NCBI RefSeq assembly: GCF_040581485.1
Contig: NC_090128.1
Span: 43,554,931 to 43,618,930, forward strand
Length of the DNA stretch: 64,000 nt
From: Linepithema humile
Lineage: Eukaryota; Arthropoda; Insecta; Hymenoptera; Formicidae
Reading direction: 5' to 3'
Positions 18,937 to 33,675 of the stretch are shown in pieces. The first letter of the stretch is position 1, and every line of letters begins with the position of its first letter. Below the pieces are notes generated by a model that was given only the letters and a program-made list of their open reading frames with translations, was not told the origin of the DNA and did not search any database. Made by a program: the position numbers and the translations under genes.

Positions 18937-21720
18937 GCGATGAAGGATTGAGTCTATTTAAACGCTCCAAGTAGCTTGTACGTTTGTGGCTTTTTTTTTT
19001 GTTGGTCGAAGGGTGGGCGCGCGTCTTACTTCCAAGGAGCCCGGGCCGCGTCGCGTAATCCGTACGCTGATAATTTTAACGAGAACGAAAAGATGATATA
19101 AAACCAGGAGTACAAGTCTCTCTCTTTATCGTAAGCCGAAGAGTTTGCGGGGAGTCTACCGCTGTCGGCTGAGATTTAATCGCCTTTCTCCGGATTCTTG
19201 CGGAAGGAGGGAGGAAAACAAGGGATAAAAAGTTTGTTGCGCGAAGAGAAGGGCACGGGAGAAGGCACAAATACACGAAATACCTGTGGAATAACGGGAA
19301 TCGAAGAAAAATTCAATAACGCGATGTAACATATTCTTAGCGACTTTACGTATGCGTCCGCGCGCACGTGTATACTCTCGCGTGCACGAGCACACTTCGT
19401 CGGGTATTGGTTGTTGGTAATTTTTCTCCAATGCGTTCGGAAAACGAACTAATTTATTTCCCTTTATACACGGTGCACGCGCTTTTTTTTAAATTTTTTT
19501 TTTTATTTTAAATTAACTCGGTTTATCGCTTGTAAAACATATGTTTGATATTACTGGTTTCACTAATACACGGCCGATCCGCGCACACGAGATACGTCCG
19601 ACGCGGCAACGGTGATGTCTACAGATGCGACGCGTCTTTGACGCGCAGCCAATTCATCCCCGATTCATCGCGAATTTTTCGTTCCGCGGGCAAACAAATT
19701 TTCATAAGGTACCAATCATCGGTTAGTTTGTCCCATCCTTTCGTTTCGTGCCGTCGCGCCGTGAGTAGGGGCGGGCGAGGGTGGTGGAGTTATCCGATAA
19801 ACCTCTTGCAATAACACGAAGGCAGCGACGGCGAGCCGATATCCATGGATTACGGGCACACAGCGTATATACTACGTGCGCGTGTGCGTCGCGTCTCGAC
19901 GTACCGGCGCGCCTTCACTCTCATCGTTTCCCCCTTTCCGTATCCTTCCTACCCGTGCACCGGCAAAAGAACGTATCCCAAGGAGTTATGAGATGACGGC
20001 CATCTTTAGATATCCTTCCTTCCTCACCCGCGCCTTTCCTTCCTTTTTCCGTTCTCTCGCCGTCACCTCGGCGAAGGCCTCGGGGCTTCCAGCGGTGAAA
20101 CGAGGTCGTACCGCCGAGTCCTTCCGCCATAACATTTTCTATCGTTGAGAGCCATACATCATCACCGTGTCCGACGAGAAACGGGCGTCTCTAAGTGCCT
20201 CGAATCGACCTTCGCGCTGAGGTCCTTTTATTCCGGACTCAACCGGGTTTTATCACGGACCTCCACTTTGCACTTGTCTCCGGCTCTTGTTTGGCTGTAC
20301 CTTCCTCCGGTATGTGGTTCGGCGAAAACATCTCCGCGGTATTATTCTTCTTTTTCAGATTTGATAGCATCGTAAACTGAACTCGCGTGGGCGCAAGTGG
20401 GTTTCAAGATAATCTGTAAGATTGTACTTTATCACCAAAACAACGGTTATACGACATATTTGATACAATTTTTTTTTATATCAGATGGGCCTCTTGTTCT
20501 CGTCCAAATGTTTAAATTTAAGTTGTCAAATATTTAAGCGCGAAAATCAAATATTCCGTGTAATTTATCATAATTTTTGATAGAACATTGATATCGCTTT
20601 AGATCGGCGAAAATCTTTGTCATTCCAGTGGATATCACTTACGTATTGTTTTGATGTGGAAGATGGAACACGGAATGTTTAATAGTCACACATGTGTGGC
20701 TCATCGCTATAAATAGCGATATTGGATAAATTAAGCGTAATTGACATCTTATGAGGAGAGCTTATAGATTACAGATATAATGATAGAGGTTGACATTATA
20801 GGAGAAAATCGAAAAGGGGCGATAGTTGATAAAGGGTCTGGATTAGAGGGATGCGCGTTCGATATTCGGCACGTCGCACGTTCGGCGGAGGGCCGATTGG
20901 ACCGCCGCACTAATTATACGAGCCATCGTAATTCGATTACCGTAATCTCATCGCGGCACGGTAATTGAACGGCTAATTACATTAATTTAAAATTTCGGAC
21001 AGTTGCCGATGTTTGAAGGAGCGTAATTACTAGATAGCATCATGGAAGACGCGCGATTTGAATCGGAACATTCAAGGGGCTGCTGCAATCTCGGCTTTGC
21101 GCATTTTCGCGGGGAAACAGCAGCGGGATCTTGAGAAAGGGTTGCGCTTTGGGGAGGGACAGGATTAACCTTCTCGCATCTCGAGGTAATACCTGCCTAT
21201 TACTCCCTCTTCTCGCAACAACGACGTTCGCGCGGCCAGGTCGACTCGTCGTAAGAGAAAGGAACGACTCTGAACGGGCTGAAGGGTGGGAAAATTGAAT
21301 TCTGCTGCTGCGTCTCGAGGAAAGTGCGGACGTAAGGAGAACGTGCCACTCTCGCGAGTAATTGACGCTGATTAAAATTCCATGGAGAAGAGCCGCTCAC
21401 TCGCGCGCGCGCGCGGATTCACTCGCTTGCTTACCCGCCCCTTTCTCCATAACGTACGTGTTGAGCCGGAAAAGCCGACGCCCGTCCACTCTTCGAAACA
21501 CAATTACAGTTTCCCCCTTTCGCTTCTTCGTGAGATGTTCGTTTGCGTTTCTTCCCGCGCCGTACATTGTACTTTGCTGTGACGTGTTACAGTGTCTTGG
21601 GGGATTCATTAGCAGGGATTTATGGGTCGAGTCATTTCCCATTTGTACTGTGATTTCATTGTTGCGGCTTTTCCGACATTATCGACTTCTTTTACTGCCG
21701 GTCTTACGTTGGCTCTAATG
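18937..21720. other. CpG-rich noncoding stretch
   Basis: GC- and CpG-rich DNA (strongest about 19000-20340 and 21180-21720). Open frames up to 118 codons overlap on both strands and have no recognised domain. A small palindrome ATCGCTAT-AA-ATAGCGAT sits at about 20703-20720. It could be promoter- or enhancer-like DNA of a neighbouring gene, but no exon can be supported. Confidence 0.45.
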
Positions 21721-24700
21721 AGTGCAGGACCTAATGAGTGATAATGATACTGCGGCCATCTTTAAGGAACGGAGAAATATCCAAAGCGCAGTAAATTTTT
21801 ATAAAGAAATCGATCTACACATTTTAAATTCTTATTGCGTTTATCAATTCTCATCGAGGAGTATTGATATTTACTGAATTCGAGCAATATTTGCCGCTGT
21901 AGTCTTGCGATAAATTGCTGGAACTGTTTAGCTCTATTGATTTTGCCGTTGTTAAACCTGTTCATCTAGCGCCGTCCAGAACACACGTGACGTTACATAA
22001 TCATCAGACCACGTATTCTCCAATTAATGGCGTTTTGTTAGATGTATCCGATGCAGTTTATCTTGAGCTATCCTGTGCCATGCTTGTGTATCAATAAATG
22101 ATGATTGGGCTGCCTAATAGATGGTTACATCCCGTGCATAACGCAAATACTGCCAATTGTGTGTTCCTGTTGTTCTCTTACAATTAGTGCTGAATTACTG
22201 AAATACTGAAACGCGCTACTTGCATATATTAAAAATACGAATTGGTATGATAAACGCATAGATTTCTACATTATAATACACATGTATAATTTTATCATAC
22301 TTCAAAAAAATGTATTGAGGTAACACTTGTAATTCGTTTTGTAAGAAACTTTGTAAGCCTCGAAGAGTCTTAATCAGTCTCGCGTCGGTGTTAAAGATTT
22401 AAATCTAATTGTAGTTTACAAAGCTATTTTTCTTTATGAAACCAGGCCAGATTATCTGCTTGCGAATAAAAAGTACGAAAAGGAGGGCTTAGCAACGGCG
22501 CGACGTGCATTTCTGTTTTATCGAAGTACTTAACAACATAAAGCTTTTTTTTTTTGCCACGTAATTTACCGCACCCGAGATGAATTCTGCTTTTACTTAG
22601 GCGCGAATAAATACGGGAAGACGACTTGCGAGGTGGTTTCTCTCGAAAAAGTAATCTGTCTGTTATGGCATTTCCCCATTCTTTTTCCACCCCTCGACAC
22701 TTCATCCTGCCGCGACCGTTATATGCATAGGTAACAAGTGCATTATACGGGGTAAAATCCGCGATGCATAATGTATCTGGTGTATCTGTGCCAACCACCG
22801 TCACGTACACTTATTCGTACGTGTTCATACATACTGTGCTTCGCCGTCCGCTCTTGTAGGCATTCATCATATATGCGCCGAGCGGCGTACGTGTGTGCGT
22901 GCGCATTCTTATAATGGGAACGTCTGCTATACTCTTCGCAGTTAATGCACAGACGTACTCTTGCCCGCTTTATATCGTCTTACTTTCACAAAGAAGATGC
23001 GCATCGCTCACTTTATCTTCTTTTATTTCCCCTTAGTGCCTACAAATCACTCTGCACATTCGAATACATCGCATTTGCTGAAGTTATCTCACGAGAATGT
23101 ATGAGTTTCCCCGCCTCCTCCCAACTCCCCCTAGAATCATGCGTGAATATACGGGAGCACAAACTAGTTTCATGTATTCAATTATGTGGTTAGGAAGCAA
23201 CAGAGATGTGTCGTGTCATTTTGTCAACATATTAATTATCCTTGAATGCATACAAATGTATATTGAAAAATTTATCAAGCGAGAATGAAATAATTGTTTT
23301 TGCTCTCAGTAATTTTTCTTAATTTTTAACTATCTTGAAAAAATAATATTATTTTATGGCTAACTCATTTAGAAAATTAAATTAATTTACTCTATTGCAT
23401 ATGATTGGATTTTAAAATTAATTACTATATATATTTTTATGCCATTAAAATAAATGTTGTTAAATCACGTAACGGTTTTAATTTTTTTGTTTGTATACTG
23501 GTTGACCGTGTATTTTCAATTACACGCTTTCATAATCACGATTGAAAAAGATTTCGATGAAATTTGCGCGTGATATCATAATGAGCTTTTTTTTCCCTTT
23601 TTTTCCTCTTATTGAGATTATGGTTGTATTGTTGGCGTGCTTCTTCTATTGTCATAACCGAAAATCGATATCGTCTGTGGTGGATTTTTTTCGTCCATTT
23701 GTTTTCGTCAGGACATTACACCCCTGTGCATGAAAGGGAAAGAGAATGGCCCCGGTCGAAGAATAGGTTCTGATTCTGTTCCTGCTGAAAACGGAGGTGC
23801 TGACGACGCCATTTGTCCATCCCTCGTAACTACTCTGTGTAAGTGCGCTCGTAGGTACAAACCCATACACCTGTAGTTGACGTCCGCGAAAATCTCTCAT
23901 GGTGAGATCATTTCTTCTCGTTCTCCAGTTTTTCTTTTAGCTGCAGCAAATATACCACGTTAATGCAAACCTTTAATTAGCATTACTTTATTCACTTATA
24001 TTTTTCGAGATAAAAACTGTGTAAAAACTTTTTCTCTTAAAAATATCTCTCAAATTATTTATGATCACGTAAAAATAATTTATGAAAAGTTTAGTTAATT
24101 AAATATTTCACCTGAAAAAAGTTTAAAAAGGGGATTTAATAAAAAGAGAGCTTAAATTAACATATTAATTGTACATGTTTATTATCTACAATTATATTTT
24201 ATGCATCATAATATTATTAAGAGAAACGACAAAATTGTCTAAATAATTATATAATAGTGCTATTATCTCTTCGCTCAGTTGATTCGCGCCTCGAGCGCTG
24301 ATGTCCCCACACAATTCTTGATATCGTATCGTGTAGACAAGAATTGCGTTTGGACAATCATAGCCTGAGACATTCGACCGCTTTGCTGCCATTTACACAA
24401 TGGTGTTGAACGTTCCAGGAAATATGACGAACGATTTTTGTCAGCATTGGTCGAACATGAATTCTGAAATTTATACACTTATTGTTAAAAAACGATTTAT
24501 TATTCTTATTCAAAATTGAATACATAAAAACATTATGTACTTACTTAATTTCTGAACTCCATTTCGTTTACAATGTCGATAACGTCTATTATTGTAAAAT
24601 TCTTCTTTTGCAATATCGATTGATTTCCAATATGTTATCATCGTTACAATAAAATGAACTATACAACTATTGAAAATAAAAGCAGAATGCTCGATCTAGT

Positions 24701-25536
24701 TTACGAGTTTTTGTGAAATCATGCACCAATCTGACACGAAAAATTCATTGTCCGGTGCCTCGAGTAGCAATCATAAGCTATAAACTATTGAAAAGTTAGC
24801 TTGTATCCGCCGGCTAACATTGATATTGCCGCCGTACATAATTATGTTACCTTGCTTTATCCAATCTTGATCAATCAACCGCTATTCAGGGCAAATTAAG
24901 GGAGAAAGAAGAGAACTGCGTCAAAGAATCTACCATTTCTATTATCGTTCCTATAATATTTTATCTTATTATTTTTTTCTGCTAGACAACATATCTGAAC
25001 ATGGCTGAATACGCATTTTACAAGTATATATACACCTTAATGATGATACACGCTATCGTATTTACTTATAAAAAATTACCTGCACTGGAGAATATTTGCA
25101 AAATATTACGCAAATTAGTCTTCCGATTTTTTACTGAACTTAATTAATACTAGTAAAATTTAATTAACCGTTATAAAGCTCATTTTTATTGGTAAGAAAG
25201 TGTGAGTATATTTTGATCAATTTATGCACTTGTTTATGATAAGCAAGAACATTTGTGAACAACATTTGTTAAACAAATAAACAAATGCAAGAATAGAAAA
25301 TTATTTTTGGAATTGGAACATAAAAAATGTACATTGACGTAACGAGATCGTGCTAGATAGATTGATAAATAGATAGGATGGCAAGAAGAGCAGGAGGTGC
25401 TGAAGGAGAGGAAGAGACGGATAGAGAGTGGTGGTCGAATGATTGGGTTAGCCGCTTCGGCTCTAACTTCGTTATTCGCCAAATGAACAGACAAAACCCA
25501 ACCACCCTTTATCCAGCCCTTTATATCTGCCATCAC
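21721..25536. other. Noncoding stretch, no gene recognised
   Basis: Mostly AT-rich with a moderate-GC portion around 22420-23200 and 23640-23900. The 128-codon minus-strand frame at 22424-22810 resembles no family known to me. No transposon ends or RNA genes were seen. Confidence 0.5.
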
Positions 25537-25586
<50 letters not shown>

Positions 25587-25590
25587 CTTT
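25537..25590. repeat. CT microsatellite
   Basis: (CT)n with single TT interruptions. Confidence 0.9.
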
Positions 25591-28440
25591 AGTCGTGTAT
25601 CTAAGTTAAGACGAGATAAGTAAATATAACGCGAACTGTAATAAAATAAATGAAAGAACGTATTTATGATAAAACTCTGAACTTTCACGTGGCAATGCGC
25701 TTCTCGTTTGAAAAATTATAGTAAAAATATCTCGCATTACTTTACAGAGTACATACCAGATTTACGCGACTTTTACGGTACTTTATTCCGGTCAAAGATG
25801 ATGTCGTAAGCTCTGAGGTCACCGGTTCAATCAATTTCACTTCATCGTTTCTTTTCACAAGGAAAGCAACGATGGCGACGGCTACGTCGATGATGACGAT
25901 AGCTCGTCTCCGGCAGTACTAGATTTGTGGAAAAATTTCTTGCGACGAAGAGCTTCTCAGAGAGATGGTCGGAGAACATAAAAATAGTTGAATTTGTCGG
26001 TGGACACGTGACTGGTGGCGGTGGCTTGAATTGCTCTCTCCGAACCTGATTAGGGTAATTGCATCCCGGCTGAAAGCGATCGTTAGTGGTTTTTACGAAC
26101 GCAAATTACAGGAAGCTAATTTGGATTCTGCTGGGGGATAATTGCGACACCGTATGTCGCTTTTGCGAAATGTGTGCTTTTACTGGAAAATATATTTTAA
26201 TTTCGCAATATAAATAACACATATTATAATATGACACATATATAATATATTTTATACACAAGTCTGAAAATTAAAATATATGATTTTATTATAATTATAT
26301 CATAACATAATTAAAAAATTATAATTTACTTATATTATTATGCATGCGCGCATCTCAAAAGAGAAATGTACCATTCGCAGGCTCCTAAAGAAATATGGCG
26401 TGTACTTGTCGTTAGTACGAATTTAATCTGAGAACTTTATGGTTTATTTTATACTCGAGATAACTTGGTAATTACGGTCTAAATTAAATCTTTGTAAGAA
26501 AATATCTAGCCCCAATGAACGGAAAAATGAGGTTTATCCTTTTATTCTTTGGAAACTTAATTTAAAAGTCTTAAGTTTTCGATGTTGGATAACTGGATAA
26601 TTAAGCTTTAGCTTGAATTTTCGCTAGGAAAGCAGCGAATGTAAATTAGTTAAAGAAAAAAGTTTCGGTACTAATATACGGATCTCGAAACTTTGTGCAT
26701 ATCACTTGAAAGGATTCATAAAGAAAGTCAGTTAAAAGTAAATGTGAAAACTCGCGCTTTTATCCGCTATGCAACAAACTGCCATCGCCGCGAGACTTTG
26801 AGAAAGCTTGCTGAAAGACAGATTTGCGCGCGTACCAATACAGATTTATAATTTAAAATTTTGCGTCCCACTGATTGTTACTATTACAAGCATAAATGGT
26901 AATCGTTACCGACCGCGGCTGTTTGTTCAATAACGGAGATTAAACACGGAAATTTTAATTACACGGAAAACCATTCCGCCGGAATAATCGTTTCCGCACT
27001 CGTGAGAAGTTAAACGCGCACATACGCGTCCAAACAGAGGGACCTGTCCGTAATAAATTTGTTTATCCCCTTCTATCCGGCCGGCGGCGAGCTCTCACTT
27101 TTATATGACGGCAGGGCGTAAAGAGAGAAACGTTCCCATTTAAGCGAAGCTTTTCAATTATAAAGTATTTCCCTTTCCAGCGAGCGGGCCTCCACAGCCA
27201 CGCTTCAATTCCCCCGTCTCCTTCGTTTTCCAGCACCTTCAGTGCGACCCCGACCTCCCCCTCCCTCTTTTGCGCTGTCGTTCATTCCTCTCGCGCCCTC
27301 TTTTCCCGTCCTTCTCCCCCACAACGAACCAACATACCGCGGCTCGCCAGAACCGCCGCAGCGTTCTCACTTCCGGTTACATGACGTTCTCAAAAAGAAG
27401 TTTTGACGCCTTCTCTTCGCCCTGAAAAATCGACCAGAAACGATCCCGCGCCTTCCTCTTCTTCCGTCTCGTTCTGTTCTCCTCTAATTTTTTTTACCGA
27501 TCCCGCACCTCCCGCATCATTTCTTTCTCGTTCTCGCTCTCTTTCTCCCCCCTGTAACCCCTATACGTATTTTCTCTATCTCCGCGTCTTTATCCCAAAA
27601 GATGTCTCCTTCGTTATCGGAAATGTCGGCGCGAGTTCAAGTGGAATTTTGCGCAGCGCCGCGAGCGATGTCACTTCCACTCGAGATGTTCGACAATATC
27701 GGACACCAAAGATCGCCGATGGAACACGAAATAGACAATTCGTACAAATTGTCAAGGATCAAAAGAGAGTACGTGGATTATCAGGTCCGAATGATAAACT
27801 TCTTTTCAAAAGTTTTGAGAGAAATACTTTTTACTAAAATAGTTTTTTTCTATTGGAGAACGGATTACAGCAGAGACATCATATGTGAAAAAGTTATAGG
27901 TACGTTAGATACGTTATACTCTTTTATTATACCGTTCCGACAGTTTGCCGAGATCGTCGATACATTCGGTAAGGCGCATTCGCGATTCCATCGGAGACCT
28001 TCGGACTTGTGTGTCGCGATTTCTTATGACCATCAAGCCGCGATTTATCATCGTTCTTTGTGTCGGGCGACCTTGTCTCCGGTTTTCCGTCCTTCGTGCT
28101 TTTCTTTCCTCATGTGTCTGGTATTCTTCATTCTCTTTCTCTATCTTTTTCGACGCATCAAATTTGACAATTCAGCTTTCAGTTCTTTTCTCGGTGCGCG
28201 ATAACCGTTTTAACCAATTTTATTTCCTTCATGGCTCATCTCGCGGAAATAGGTATCCGCATTTTTAGACGATTCGTTCTTGCGACGTTCGATACAAGTT
28301 TCGAATTGTATCTTTACCTTTGACAGCCAAGTGCGCGCTCGCATTTTTATTACGTTCATAAATCTAACGTCATATCACATATGCGATAACTGCAAAATAA
28401 TATTTCGCGCAATTGGCGTACAAGAAGAACATTTTCAAAC
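25591..28440. other. Noncoding stretch containing the longest open frame of the window
   Basis: AT-rich to about 27000, then pyrimidine- and CpG-rich to about 28270. The plus-strand frame 27602-28204 is open for 200 codons, and another frame overlaps it at 27403-27837. Its first ~70 residues are polar and its later part is Phe/Leu/Ser-rich. I recognise no domain, there is no splice context I trust, and overlapping frames are equally open, so I do not call it a gene. Confidence 0.4.
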
Positions 28441-31400
28441 GCTGAATATATAAAATAATTGCAAATAAATATTTTTGGTACATATAAAAAATTAGGAGTT
28501 GTAGAGTTGATAAAAAAAAACTTTTTGTGGTTAGAGTTAAATGGTATTTTTAATTTTTTTTTTTTTCGAAGATTTTTTTTTGTGCCAATTTGCGCTTATG
28601 TAACGCGGAGCCAAAATGTTAACCGTATGAATTGTGCGTTATTGCTTTTATGGAGGCGCGAGGGAGCGTGAGCGCGAAATAGGCTCTAATATTCGTCGGT
28701 GATAAAAATTGCGCAATGGATCTGGGAAACATTGCACCTTACAGGCTTGGAACGTAAAGTGCCGCGGAAACGACCAACTATTTATCAGGACGCGCTATAA
28801 CGACTAGGGAAAAATAATTGTCGTTGGCTTGGTATCATTTCGCATTGTTGTTGACGTTGATTACAGTCCTAGTGGCAGTTGCCAGAATTTAACGATGTAA
28901 AATGAGGACGCGATAGTACTCAACGCTATTCAATGGGGGGGTTTTTTTTTTTCGCAAACGTTGTAAAACTCGATTACTCTCCTAATGAAATTTGTAACTA
29001 CGATCAAAGCAAATCCAGCAGTAAAATATTTTTAACATCGTGACATTTTGACACTTGTGACGAAATACTGTTATTACAAACGTCATGAAAATCTGATGAT
29101 TTTGTGAATTTGTTGTACATGATCAAATTGCGCGAATAGCATGCAGTAACCATGATAAGATACGTTGCCGGTCATTTTTGATATACAGCTACACGTTACA
29201 TGGTATTCACGACTGATATATTTACGCGCATAGAGGGCAAAAGTAGCGACGAGGTGCCACGATGCGTCTGGTGGAGGTGTATGTCATGGCGGCGACCCGA
29301 AACGGATGATTTGTGTGACAGATCGAGGCCAGCCATGCCTATACCCACCGCGCCATCAATATATTTTCATTTCCTATCCCGCCGATCCAACTGCTTCCCA
29401 ATAGCGCCCGGCCATTTATGTACCATATATAAATAAACTTTCAATATATATAAAATATATAAAACGCGCGGACACGTGTACGAATGCTGCTGCATTCACA
29501 CGTAGACATGTGTATGAGCAAAGGTATGCGCTTGTTCGCAGATTTGCAATACAGATATATAATGTTCACATATGTACATGTGCAGGAAATATCTCACTTT
29601 TGAGAAAAGTCTATATATTGTTGCCGAGAACGAGAGGTTTGATTAATTTTTTCGAAGACATCGCAACAAGTTGAAATTGTTACTATCATAACAAAGTTCG
29701 AGTACACACGTGCATCAAGAAAGTTTGCACGATCGTTACTCGTCCGTGTAAAGTTTGAGAAAAGTGGGTAACAGAATACTAATGTATCGAATGTGTTATA
29801 ATATGAAACTTCTTTAAATAAAAATATTTGTTATAAACATTATATATAAAAATTCTTTTCTATGCAGAGGGAAAGAAGAACTTTGAACTCTTGGATTATC
29901 AAGTTATTAAATATTTTTGTTTTATTTTTTTATCTCTTTTATAGAAAGAACGAAAATATTTCTGTATCTCAAACTTGTCAACATACGAATTATTAATTGA
30001 AGACTGAGATTTTTTGCGATTATAGTTTAATCTTTATTCCGTGGCTTTTTGAATTCCTATCGTATCGTCGGCAACTTTGCCATTCCAGGATCAACGTGGA
30101 CGCTCTGAAAGGCAGTCGGTATCAATTAACGTAGGATTTGTTCGTGAGTAACGAAGCAATTTGCGAAGCGTAGAAGCGCGATCGGTCACAGAGCGAAAAG
30201 GGAAATCAAGGGAACGAGAGTCGAGATCTTCGTGACGATAGCTGCCGAGGGTGGTGGCGGAGTTGCGTCTAAGCGACTTTATTTCCGTATTTTCCAGGAA
30301 ATCTTATGACCTCCGAGAGAAACGCTCGTGCCACTCGACTTGACGACAATAAGCAATTACGTGACTCTCTTGCCGAGACGGTATTATTTACTTGCCGGTA
30401 CTTGTCGCACTTTTTACGTTCTCGAGAATGATTTCTTAATTTTTACGGTAGTGCCTCTAAGAGAGTCTTTCGCACTGCATTGTACATGTGTAGAATAACA
30501 TCGAGGAAAATTTTTGACTTGTTTCTAACGAATGCACAGTTAATTGTGTCAAACAAGAGTACTTTTCTGAATCTATAAATAATTATGAAAAGTAATGCAT
30601 ATTATAATTATACCATATACACAAGAGAAGTACTAATTAACAATTGTAATTAATTAATTAATAATTCTAATGACTATCGAAAGTTCTATCGAGTTGCAGC
30701 GCATAATATGCGCTTTATTCGCATAATGCGACTGCCTTTAATTGGAAGATCGATAATATTTCATTGAGCATGTAATCGCTGGAAATGTTCGTAAAATATT
30801 CATCTCGTTATGAGATTTCAATGACTTCCGCGTCCCTTCCTAAAATGATACTAACGGGAAAATCCAATAAACGTGTCGTGCAAATCTCATTTTCAAAATG
30901 TTATTGAAATTCCGGGCTTTCGAGCGCGTCCCGCGGGTGTATCGTGATTTTTACATTGTGCGTTTTATTATCGTTTAACGCGGAGTGAATTGTCCGAAAT
31001 ATCGGCGTCGAGAGAACACCGCCGTTATATACGTCGGCTTGTCACGTTTTTCGCCGGGATTTCAAATACATTATTAATGCTAGGAGAGCGCACAGGGAGC
31101 CACCTGTAATTTCTCACATTGCTCTTTGCTCTCGCGGGTGGGAATTCGATCGATAGGCTCAATGTGTTTATGCCGTCCGGCTGCGTCTGATGCACCCGAT
31201 ACGGCTCTCGTTAAATCCGCGTGTCCCTGCCGGCAGCACGGCGAGTTGTGCATGCGAACCTGCCCGAATCAGGCGTGGCACAGCCATGTTTCATGTCCGT
31301 AATGCCAGAAATTCGCATTAGCACACGCGAGAGTGGGATTCCAAATGCTCATATATGGTTTTCGCCGGCGCGGCGCGAATTTTTCGCTCGCGTGACTCTC

Positions 31401-32921
31401 CTCGCTACTAAACCGAAGTAGTTTTTCCAAATATTGGGCAGACAAGAATAATATGCCTCGAGGAACGTATCGCATAACACGATATATTCATGGAGATCTG
31501 AGTTTGCGTTAACAGTAGTATCGCAATACGATAACGATGTGTATCTCAAAGCTTTTAGAAATTATATCTCTCTGTTCTGTAATACAAATTCTATATGAAA
31601 TTTTCTATTACGAAATTTAGAAAAAATCATTTAGGCTTAATCGGGATATGAAGTCGTGTACATTAGGGTACGCAGTAATCGGAAAATTTGGAAACACTAA
31701 ACATAATAAAAATAATTGATTAGAGTTGTTAATCTCGGAAATGGGAATGATTAGAAACTAATCGTTTAAAAAATTTGGGCGCGCGTAATCGTTATAACTT
31801 TCCCCTTTAAAAACAACAAGTAAATGAAAAGTATATTTGTATGTGGTGGCTGTTGATATACTTAGCAGCTCCAGCAACTGCAGCAGTTGCTAATATATAC
31901 AAGACTTTTTTTTTAATTTAAACCCACCGCCTGAAATTTTCCGACAATAGTGCGCGTATCTGCACGTCAGGAAAGAATGCCGAATGCACGATTGCGAGGC
32001 TCGTGATAATCATCGTTATCTCAAATTCGTGTGCGCCAGTGGTGTTTTGTCCGATGAAAACGAGGATCGAGCAAAAACGGGGAAAAGGCCGAGGGAGGAG
32101 GAGGAGCGAGTACGGGCGCGAAAGAGAGAGAGAAAGAGAGATATAGAGTCCCCGTGGTTACCAGGAACAGCGGGATGCGCGTAGTCAGACGTATGAGGAA
32201 GCCATTGTGCGCGAACATTTTGCCCCTGTCACGGGTGCGAGACAATGGCCGCCGTTAACGCGTCCCGTAACCGTTTCATTGTTTGCCGACAATGCTTGAA
32301 AATACGCGGAGACACGCCGTGCCGCATGCGGGTTATCCTTGGTCCGTCGATTCGCGGTTTCCTCTTATTCGCGCTCTCGGCGGGCGGATGGATGGAAAAA
32401 AAAGAACGCCGCGTTCTCCAGTAAATCGTCGTCGCTTTCGGTCACTCGGAAATCGCGCCGTCCGGTGTGTCCCACCTTACCGCCGCGTTTTTCTGCGCGG
32501 GTTCAACGAACAGGAAGACGGGGCCATCGAGTCTATCCAGCGACCATTATCGGCCTTTCCGCTATCCTCGAGAAATGTACGTTGTAGCCGGAATGAAAAG
32601 ACTCTTTCTTACATTATAATACCCACCCTAAACCCGGAGAAAATTAACGGCTGAATCAAAAACAGTTCTCTAATGCTGTTGTCTTTATGAGATTAGACTG
32701 AAATCTAAAGTAAGGATAGGATTAGAGAACTTCTCCAGGATTAATCCTTGCTCTAAACTTTGCACTATCATATTAATATAAATAAATAATAGTAGTTTAA
32801 AGGCTAATTTTAAGATGAGAATTAATTGATATTTGACTTTAATCTAAAGGAAGAAATTTGCGTAATTAAGTGTGCGAAACATATTGAAGAGTGATTAATT
32901 TTCGAAACGCAATAGTGCATT
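28441..32921. other. Noncoding stretch, no gene recognised
   Basis: Alternates AT-rich (28440-28600, 29400-30050, 30480-30700, 31550-31930) and CpG-containing DNA (30900-31400, 31960-32600). The 123-codon frame at 32283-32654 is Arg/Pro-rich without a recognised domain. A small palindrome GCGCAT-AAT-ATGCGC lies near 30700. Inverted fragments GTTCTCTAAT and ATTAGAGAAC occur near 32665 and 32720. Confidence 0.5.
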
Positions 32922-33121
32922 ACTACCCGAGTCGAAATTTAGCGTCTCTTTTAATGCTCATACAGCCTATATGAACCTATTTTTACGGAATTAGAACCTA
33001 GAACTCCTCTTTTAAAATTTGATCTCCTATAATTTGATGTTGAAATACTACTTTAAACCTATAGAGCCTCACAAAAAATAGATTGTATTACTGCGAGAAC
33101 TCCTCCATTAAACCTCGAACT

Positions 33122-33155
33122 TTTATCTAGTATATATATATATATACTAGATAAA
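33122..33155. repeat. Perfect 34-bp AT palindrome
   Basis: TTTATCTAG, then (TA)8, then CTAGATAAA, perfectly self-complementary and able to extrude as a cruciform. Confidence 0.85.
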
Positions 33156-33675
33156 TTCGACCTATAAAAGTTATTATAATGTTTAATCATAAAGAAAAAT
33201 ATTTAATTCGTTGCATTTCCAACTTTCATTAATATTGATACCTTTCCGTTTCCTTCTTCAAAATAGTGATATGATATCTGAAAAAGATTCAGCGCAAAAA
33301 AATTTTTTTAAATTAATTTTTTTATTAAATGTTAACTATTTTAGATGTACTCGTTAAAATTCAAATAAGAATGAAAAACTATACGAGCAATATGCATAAT
33401 GTGGTTGTATTTTGATTATTGCTTTATTAAGTGATACAATATTATCAAACGTTTCAGTCTTAATTTGGACCTTTTTCTGTATAAATATTTCTGTCTGAAC
33501 TTGTTTTAACGCATGTTAACTATACTTAATAATATACTCTTAACTATATGTATTACATATACTTAATAAATAATATTTAATTCAATAAATATTATGTAAT
33601 GTTTTTAATATCTTATTTTATATTTAATATCTTAATTTAATATTTTTAATATAATCACAAAGGTATATGGATTTT

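Noticed and set aside
25820..25845. CACCGGTTCAATCAATTTC, T-arm-like motif of a tRNA
   Set aside because: No acceptor, D-arm or anticodon stem could be paired around it.
27403..27837. 144-codon Ser/Pro-rich frame
   Set aside because: Driven by a polypyrimidine tract and overlapping another open frame. No domain recognised.
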